NCBI GenBank assembly: GCA_949130495.1
Contig: OX422221.1
Location: forward strand, 143,067,405 to 143,131,404
Direction: 5' to 3'
Length of the DNA: 64,000 nt
DNA from: Sambucus nigra
Lineage: Eukaryota; Streptophyta; Magnoliopsida; Dipsacales; Adoxaceae
Of this stretch, positions 57,908 through 64,000 are shown piece by piece. Within the stretch, counting starts at the first letter, position 1. Each line of letters starts with the position of its first letter. The notes under the pieces were generated by a model. That model was not told the DNA's origin. It made no database searches and worked only from the letters and a program-made list of their open reading frames with translations. The position numbers and the translations under genes were made by a program.

Positions 57908-58135
57908 TTAATATAAGGAGTATACACTTATTTTGGTCATTATACTATTAATAACACTAGTAGTAACTTGTCTACTGTCTGCATGTTTGGTTGGGATGTG
58001 TTCAGTGTGTGAACAACCGTCTATCTGAGAGGTTAAACAACCTACTGGGTCAAAATCAGTTATGGGTATGGGATGGTAGTCTGGGTTAGTTCCAAAAATA
58101 TCTTTGTAAATGCGAGGGATAAATCCCAAGGGCAT
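57908..58135 (-). CDS. First small viral ORF after the PBS (75 aa)
   Basis: Open minus-strand frame starting MPLGFIPRIYKDIFGTNPDY with four His and two Cys residues, directly after the primer-binding site. No recognised domain. The region 57,650-57,905 between it and the coiled-coil ORF is viral-like but interrupted. Confidence 0.45.
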   Translation of the reverse strand: MPLGFIPRIYKDIFGTNPDYHPIPITDFDPVGCLTSQIDGCSHTEHIPTKHADSRQVTTSVINSIMTKISVYSLY

Positions 58136-58167
58136 TACAGTCTTATAAGTCTAAAAGGAGCGTCTTA

Positions 58168-58181
58168 TGGCTCTGATTCAA
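58168..58181 (-). promoter_or_regulatory. Viral primer-binding site (tRNA-iMet type)
   Basis: The minus strand reads TTGAATCAGAGCCA, matching 12 of 14 bases of the initiator tRNA-Met complement TGGTATCAGAGCCA. A second, weaker candidate (TGGTATCAAGACC) lies at 58,227-58,239. Caulimovirids prime minus-strand DNA with this tRNA. Confidence 0.6.
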
Positions 58182-58412
58182 GATTTAGGGGTCTGGTCGA
58201 AATTTGGTGAATTTTAAAGTTCTTAAGGTCTTGATACCAATTTGGGTCCAACTACAAATCTTTAAAATATATAGTCTTAAAATGGGGTTTTAGTATAAAA
58301 CAAGAGGGGGACCATCTAAGGAAGATAACAAAAAGTCTTTGGGACCACGAGGGGACCACAGTTGGATAAGGACAAAAGTTCGTTAATCCGTCCTTTAAGG
58401 GAGTCTGTTTAA

Positions 58413-58416
58413 GAGA

Positions 58417-58468
<52 letters not shown>
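58413..58468. repeat. (TA)n-(GA)n microsatellite at the viral right edge
   Basis: TA repeat followed by a GA repeat, both uninterrupted. The viral word bias stops here. Confidence 0.95.
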
Positions 58469-58470
<2 letters not shown>

Positions 58471-58499
58471 AATTTCTATTTTTTTTAACATATGATGTT

Positions 58500-58829
58500 A
58501 AAATGCCAAAATACACCTTTAAAGAATCACATTGCATTTGCATGACTCACTTTTTCATGGTTACTTGTAGTAATTTGGAAAGTTCAAGGGATTAAATGCC
58601 GAAAATGATATTTTGGGTGGTAACATAAATACAGGGTAAATTTCAGGGTGAAAGTGTAATTAATCCTAACTTTTTTGTACATATACTCTCAAACTGAGTT
58701 ATTATTGTAAAAATAGAAAATTTATGGGTTTATAACTTTGTTATTAGATTTGGGTGGGATTTCTGTATTGGGTGCCCAAAGCCATCTTCTTGGTAATTTA
58801 TAACAAGATGGCATTAAATATATTTTTAA
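58500..58829 (-). repeat. Mutator-like TIR fragment and AT-rich spacer
   Basis: 58,500-58,666, inverse complemented, starts GGATTAATTACAC and resembles 40,184-40,390 and 40,988-41,245. The rest up to 58,829 shows nothing recognisable. Confidence 0.4.
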
Positions 58830-60130
58830 GGACCCGTCTATCTCCATACCCCTTGATACTCCCCCACACACTTTCAATGCATAAATACATTAGTATCCTT
58901 CAAGCTTTTAACTTTCTTTTTCTACGCTAACTTTGAAAATAAATAAATAAAAAATTACAACTAACGTTGATTAAAAAAGAATACAGTCAACTAATTACAT
59001 CTAATTTTGATTAAAAACAGATAACATTCATTTTTAAAAAAAGGTACATCTAACTTTGATTAAAAAAAACTGCAATTAACTTTGATAAAACCAAAAAAAA
59101 AGCTACAACCAACTTTGATAAAAAAAATTACAACCAACTAATTATAGCTAACTTTGATAAAATCAAGGTTCTAAAAAATGCGGGGCGTGACCGAGGCATG
59201 GAAGTTAAGCCTTAACCCTTAGAAGCCTAGGCGGGCCTTAGGCGTAAAAAATGTGAAAAGGCGTTTTAGAATTTTTTAATATATTTTAACATTTTTAACT
59301 ATAACAAGGTTATTAAAAATACTAAAATCGTACATACCTTAAAATATGTCTGAATATATGAAAACTCAAATACTATTTTTTTTAAATACTAAGAAAGAAA
59401 AAGAAAAACACGTGTTTTTTTGGACAAGGGGCAGAGAGGTTTGGGACACCATTTATCTTTTGATTGTTTTGAATGAGATATTGGTTCGATTTTTTAAAAA
59501 AATCTTTAAAAGGTGATATCGTTTCACTAAAGCGTTTTTATTTTTAAAAAATAGCGCCTTAAGCCTTTTACCAAGAATAAGGCGTGAAATGCTTAAGGCA
59601 TGACGTTTATCCCAAGCCTCAAGCCTAGGCGGAGCAAAGTCGCGCCTTTTAGAACACCGGATAAAATAAAAGAAAAGGCTGCAACTAACTTTTATAAAAA
59701 AAATGCAATTAACTTTGATTAAAAAAAAGCTACATTTAAGTTTTGATAAAAAAAAGCTAGAACGAACTTTGATAAGTAAAAAATTGCAACCAACTAATTT
59801 CAGCTAACTTTGATTAAAAGAAGAAAAAAAACTACTGTTAGCTTTTAAAAAAAATTACAGCTAACTAATGTCTTTATGCATTAGTCATCTGTTTTTAATC
59901 AAAGTTAGATGTACCTTTTTTTTTAAAAATGAATGTTATCTGTGTTTTAAATCAAAATTAGATGTAATTAGTTGACTGTATCTTTTTTAATCAAAGTTAG
60001 TTGTAATTTTTTATTTATTTATTTTCAAAGTTAGCATAGGAGAAGAAAATTAAAAGCTTGAAGGATACTAATGTCTTTATGCATTGAAAGGGTGTGCGGT
60101 TGTATCAAGGGGTATGGGGATAGACGGTCC
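58830..60130. mobile_element. Mutator-like long-TIR non-autonomous element
   Basis: Left arm starts GGACCCGTCTATCTCC; the right arm, inverse complemented, starts GGACCGTCTATCCCC. The arms match closely over about 230 bp (58,830-59,060 and 59,895-60,130). A perfect 10-bp TSD ATATTTTTAA lies at 58,820-58,829 and 60,131-60,140, close to the 9 bp typical of Mutator-like elements. No transposase. About 800 bp long without the nested MITE. The interior has short repeats of CTACAACTAACTTTGAT type. Confidence 0.92.
59164..59659. mobile_element. hAT-type MITE, copy 3 (496 bp)
   Basis: Left end CAAGGTTCTAAAAAATGC, right end CCTTTTAGAACACCG. Perfect 8-bp TSD GATAAAAT at 59,156-59,163 and 59,660-59,667. 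Contains about 80 bp absent from the other two copies (near 59,375-59,455). Nested in the Mutator-like element. Confidence 0.9.
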
Positions 60131-60587
60131 ATATTTTTAACGAGTTTAATATAATGATGCTATTAGTGGGTTAAGTCACTAAATACCCGTCATAAGCTGC
60201 TATACCTAATTCATAGTCACAAACTTAAATTGACAATGACTCATTGCAAGGTATACGTTACCAGTCTTGCCCCCTATAAGATTTAATCATGATTTCGCCC
60301 CTGCCCCCACCACTAGGGGTGGAGCTATATGGAGGCTGAGGTGGGCAAGTGCCCCACCCAAATTTTACAAATTAAACTTTTTCCCCTAAATATGTTGGAA
60401 ACTAGGTAAAGTGTTTACCTAAATTTTCAATAATCAACTAAAATTCTTATAAATTTCGTGGAGAATTTATGAGTCACTTTCAACATACATTAAAGAAATA
60501 ATTGGTGGATGACATGTTAAATGTTAACATTCAATAAACAATTGTAGATATGTAGTTTTTAAATATCTATTACTATTTGTGGGTACC
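60131..60587. other. Intergenic sequence
   Basis: No gene or bounded element recognised. A short stretch near 60,310-60,360 (GGGCAAGTGCCCCACC palindrome) looks like transposon debris. Confidence 0.5.
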
Positions 60588-62103
60588 CTTTTTACCCACT
60601 AGAACCCATAAGAGTAGTCGGACTGAGCCCAACTAAGAAAAAGGGGGACCCGACCCAAATAATGGGTTCAAAGTGACGGTTATAATAGAAAGATGTGACC
60701 AAGTCCATCCCCAAGATCTCGGATGAGATATTCAGGGGATACTAGGTTAACGTGTTGCCTGCCAACACTCATTCTCTTTTCTTTTAACAACGGAATATAT
60801 ATTGTACCCCTGGCCCAGAGAAAGGGGCATGTAAAAAAATCAGTTCGAAGGATATTAAATAAGAAATAGTAGACCTCTCCGTGGAGGTAAGCAATTTTTC
60901 GAACCACGTATATTCTCGTGTTATGTGATTGTTATTCTTTCTTTAATTATGGTGATTGTTTTCTTTTGATAAAATTGTTTTGTGCTGAGATTTCTTGTCA
61001 CCACAATTGGCTCCGTCTATGGGAAACAATTGCTTTCTCCTTCGAAAACCCTTACCAACAAGAACCAGCAATGTCACATCATAGCGGTCACATTCCTCAA
61101 GCAGAAGACATTCAATAATAGCTAAACCCCCCAAGGGAAAGGTCTGAAATATGCCATTTAAACCCGAGACGTCGCCAAGAGAGACATGTCTCTAAAGAAA
61201 GTCAAGGTCCACCCAGGTCCACACAAATATCTAGGCTAATATATGCCTATGAGGCCAGACTCCAGGAGTAGGAGGAGGCCACTCGCTAACAGGAGATCAA
61301 GAATTCTCACCTCAAAAGGCGACTGGAGAGATTGGATGGAGAGCTCCATCGAAATACGAGGCAACACCACAGTAGGACTCCTAGCCCTCAAGCGAGTAAA
61401 TCTTACAACTGAGGAAGAAGCCCAAGACATGGTTCAGAAATAATGGAAAGACCTAGGTCAGGCGACCACCACTCTGGGCACTCACAACCAGCTCACCAGT
61501 ACAGAAGTCCTGATCGCCAGAACGATGATATCCGAAGTCTGGTCCAAAGAGAGATGGATTAACACCCAGCTCACCATGGTGCCAGATCAACAAGGGAGTT
61601 AGCAAGACGAGCTCTCAAAACTCAGATGAAGTCCCCTTTTTCAAGGGAGATAGAAGAAGAGGAAGCCCCAAAGAATTTTGCGATTCCTAGGTTCAAGATT
61701 TACGATGGGAAAACAGATCCCATCGACTATGTTAGGCAATACAGACAAGCAATGACTTTATGGAATCATAATGATGCACTCATCTGCCAAATCTTCTCCT
61801 CGATCTTACACGACGTGGCCCAGAAATGGTTTGAGAAGTTGCCTCACCGATCCATCAAGAGTTTTAAATCCCTGGACGAGATGTTCACGACTCCGAGAAG
61901 CTCCCATCCGAAGAGGATGGATGCTTTGCTCACTATGAAGAAGAATCCACAAAAGAGCCTCAAAGAGTATGCAAAGAGGTATTGGGAGACATTTAATGAG
62001 GTTGAAGACTGATCGGAGCAAGTCACGGTAACATCCTTCAAAATAGGATTGCCCATCTCTTGCCTCTTACACCAGTCCCTAACTAAGAAGGAGGACACAA
62101 CCA
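60588..62103 (+). mobile_element. Second Tat-lineage gypsy element, 5' end only
   Basis: 5' LTR 60,588-61,005 (418 bp, TGTGGGTACCC to TCACCACA), then a PBS-like stretch ATTGGCTCCGTCTATGGGAA and the beginning of gag. Related to the element at 10,338-20,823 in LTR layout and gag N-terminus. Cut at 62,103 by a chromovirus LTR; the remainder is outside the window. Confidence 0.85.
61046..62103 (+). pseudogene. Tat gag, partial and broken
   Basis: N-terminal part at about 61,046-61,118 and 61,243-61,443, and the capsid core at 61,626-62,012. The core reads FAIPRFKIYDGKTDPIDYVR, YRQAMTLWNHNDALICQIFS, WFEKLPHRSIKSFKSLDEMF and RSSHPKRMDALLTM, the typical gag core of Tat elements. Stops at about 61,119, 61,444 and 62,012 break the frame. 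Interrupted at 62,104. Confidence 0.85.
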
Positions 62104-64000
62104 TGCAACACCCCGTATTTTTTATGATTTCAAATAATTATGAGATTTATTATTATATTTGGATTAATTAAATTAAAAAAGTGAGAAATTAATTTGTAAG
62201 TTAATTATTTCGGATTAAAATAATTATTAACTAGCGTGCCAAGAGTTAATACTTATTGATGAAAATTGTTGAATATTACCGTGTGGTTATGTAATATGGA
62301 ATTATAGAATTTTACAACTTGTCGTGAATGTGAAACGTGATAGTTTGGTATATTATGTTGGGACGCGCATGTGAGTCGTGTCGGGATTAATTTAATAGAT
62401 TAAAGAAGTAAATTATTTTAAAGTAACTCGTATGACCATTTCGAGTGCGCTATTGAGTCCGAAAGGATCGAGATAGTCAGAATAGTGTACCCGGGGGTTT
62501 AGTTTGGGTCCCAGGGCAATTTTAGGCCTAATCGGCGTCCCAGGGGGGCGTTTTGGTAAATTGCATTTTTGGGGTTTAATTAATGAAGAAAATTAGAGAT
62601 GGTTAATATCAGTTACGTAAAGGAAAAGTTAGGGTATTATGCATAAACTTCAAGGGAGAGCCACAGAGGGTGAGAGAGAACAAGCCCCAAGAGATTAAGG
62701 CCAAAAACCCATCGTCTTCCATCACCGTGGCCACCTTTACGTAGATCAAAAGATGAGGAACAAGTCTATACCAATTTCATCAGTAGATTAGACCATCAAA
62801 ATCGAGGCAAATGTTTATTACTTGCTTTCTATTAGCAATAATTGTGCTCATGTTAGCATAGGAATAAAATACATGATTTAGAATTGAATTGGGTGAATTT
62901 AGAGAATTTGATCCATATATTAAAAGTTATCTTGATGAAGAATTGAATCCCTATTTATGTAGAATAGCAATCCCAAAATTATATGTTGTGATGGAGAAAC
63001 GAATCTGAGTTTTAATGGGTCTAAATTGAAAGTTGAAGAACTGGATTTTAATGGTTCAATTTGGGGATTTCATATTTAATTGATGTATTGTAAAGATTCA
63101 ATGATTCTAGGTTTCTAAAAATCATCTAAGCATGTTAGGAGATCAATTAAGTTGTTGTTTTGGTGATTGGGTTGAAGAATTTCGAGGTTTTAGGACTGAA
63201 TTTCTGAAGAAGACGAACTGTAACAGATGAAAAATGTAACAGGTCTGTTAGGGGTGAATTTTGCTCAATCTCGTTCGAACGAGATTAAGTCAGGTTTGAA
63301 CGAGAATGCATGCCATTCGAACGACATCCATTCTGGTTCGAACTACAGGTTCAAAATTTGGAAAATCCTATTTTAGTCTAATCCGATTTGCACAGTTATT
63401 TCGAGTGAGGAAAACTATCATTTGATGATTTTAGTATAGTGCAGAATTACTAGGGGATATTCGTAGGGTAATACCTTATATATTTTGGAAAAGTGAGTTA
63501 ACCGTGGAAATTTCGAGAGAGAGAATAATCGAAATAATAATATTATAAGTAGTAATGAGAGAATACTACGTATGGAAAATATATGTAAGGGTTGGGTGAA
63601 TACCTAATAAATTTTAATAGGATGTGAGAATGCCTACTATATGATTGTATTTGTGTGTATAGCATACCTACGCTTCTTGTTATCGGGAGGAGGTTTCGTC
63701 CAGTGGACTGCCTAACCCAATGGGGGGATATTTGACTTGTACCCAGAGCATATGAACTTAAATACGTGTTATCTGAGACGTAGGATAGCTTCGACGGCTG
63801 AATGAGAGCGTAGGTATTCGCGTGACCCATTTAGCTGCTGAGTATGCTTGCCCCCAATATTTGTGTTATGAGATTCATGGTTCGTGAGAGACGCCGAACC
63901 AATTGTCCATATGCAGTGAGCGATTCACCAGGACATGATAATAAAGTATGCATTTGCGCCAAGTGGTCTTAACCTAAGAGTGTAGGATTATTGTGTGTGT
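62104..64000 (+). repeat. Third chromovirus LTR, cut by window end
   Basis: Starts TGCAACACCCCGTA and follows the layout of LTRs A and B: a conserved GGGTTTAGTTTGGGTCCC block at 62,495, the TCGTTCGAACGA remnant at 63,275-63,345, and the GAGCGTAGGTATTCGCGTGA block at 63,808. More diverged than A and B. The left TSD would be AACCA (62,099-62,103). Confidence 0.88.

Larger units (their letters stand above)
42471..58412 (-). mobile_element. Endogenous caulimovirid-like pararetrovirus
   Basis: About 9.9 kb of viral sequence on the minus strand, split by a CACTA transposon at 47,784-53,866. From right to left: PBS region, small ORF, coiled-coil ORF, candidate movement-protein region, capsid/nucleic-acid-binding ORF with CCHC knuckle, protease, RT, RNase H, extra ORFs and a control region with TATA box and polyadenylation signal. 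No LTRs were seen at the ends. Gene order and motifs fit Caulimoviridae integrated in a plant genome. The copy has stops and frame breaks throughout and a changed RT active site, so it is not functional as it stands. Genus not assigned. Ends are estimated from where the viral word bias stops. Confidence 0.8.

Noticed and set aside
40184..58666. One giant Mutator-like element carrying the virus and CACTA
   Set aside because: The ends are related but the flanking 9-bp sequences differ and no transposase or shared interior was seen, so I list only TIR fragments.

Overview
This is a plant nuclear window, most likely from an eudicot. It is AT-rich and consists almost entirely of nested transposable elements. 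The only host-gene material I can identify is two consecutive exons of a flavin-containing monooxygenase (FMO), plus a B3 transcription-factor fragment carried inside a DNA transposon. I found no tRNA, rRNA or CRISPR array and nothing bacterial.

Left block (1-10,337): a decayed Ty3/gypsy chromovirus of Tekay/Del type (element A) enters from the left edge. It sits inside an older LTR of the same family (8,545-10,337), which also holds a small hAT-type MITE. That LTR in turn lies in the 3' LTR of a minus-strand Tat-lineage gypsy element (10,338-20,823). The Tat element carries a plus-strand coiled-coil reading frame between pol and its 3' LTR.

Centre (20,824-35,934): a plus-strand hAT transposase pseudogene broken by an Athila-like LTR (about 21,114-22,440) and by a 5'-truncated LINE. 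The LINE is itself split immediately after its FADD active site by element B (24,279-35,130), a complete and very young chromovirus. Element B has two 2,996-bp LTRs that differ at only three sites I could find, a GTCTC target-site duplication (TSD) and an uninterrupted polyprotein of about 1,544 residues. A second hAT MITE follows.

Right block: a copia-type solo LTR (37,274-38,255), the FMO exons (38,405-40,101, minus strand), then an endogenous caulimovirid-like pararetrovirus on the minus strand (about 42,471-58,412). The virus is interrupted by a complete 6.1-kb CACTA transposon (47,784-53,866). This CACTA has a nearly intact TNP2 transposase gene in three exons with one nonsense codon. 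It also carries a 62-bp copy of its own transposase and a B3-domain gene fragment arranged as an inverted repeat. After the virus come a Mutator-like long-TIR element (58,830-60,130) with a third hAT MITE nested in it, a second Tat-type element (60,588-62,103), and a third chromovirus LTR that runs off the right edge.

The most interesting observations are the inverted B3 capture in the CACTA, a strong strand-asymmetric AGAC word bias through the viral sequence, a conserved palindrome array and a possible leader intron in the chromovirus LTRs, and the fully resolvable order of nested insertions.
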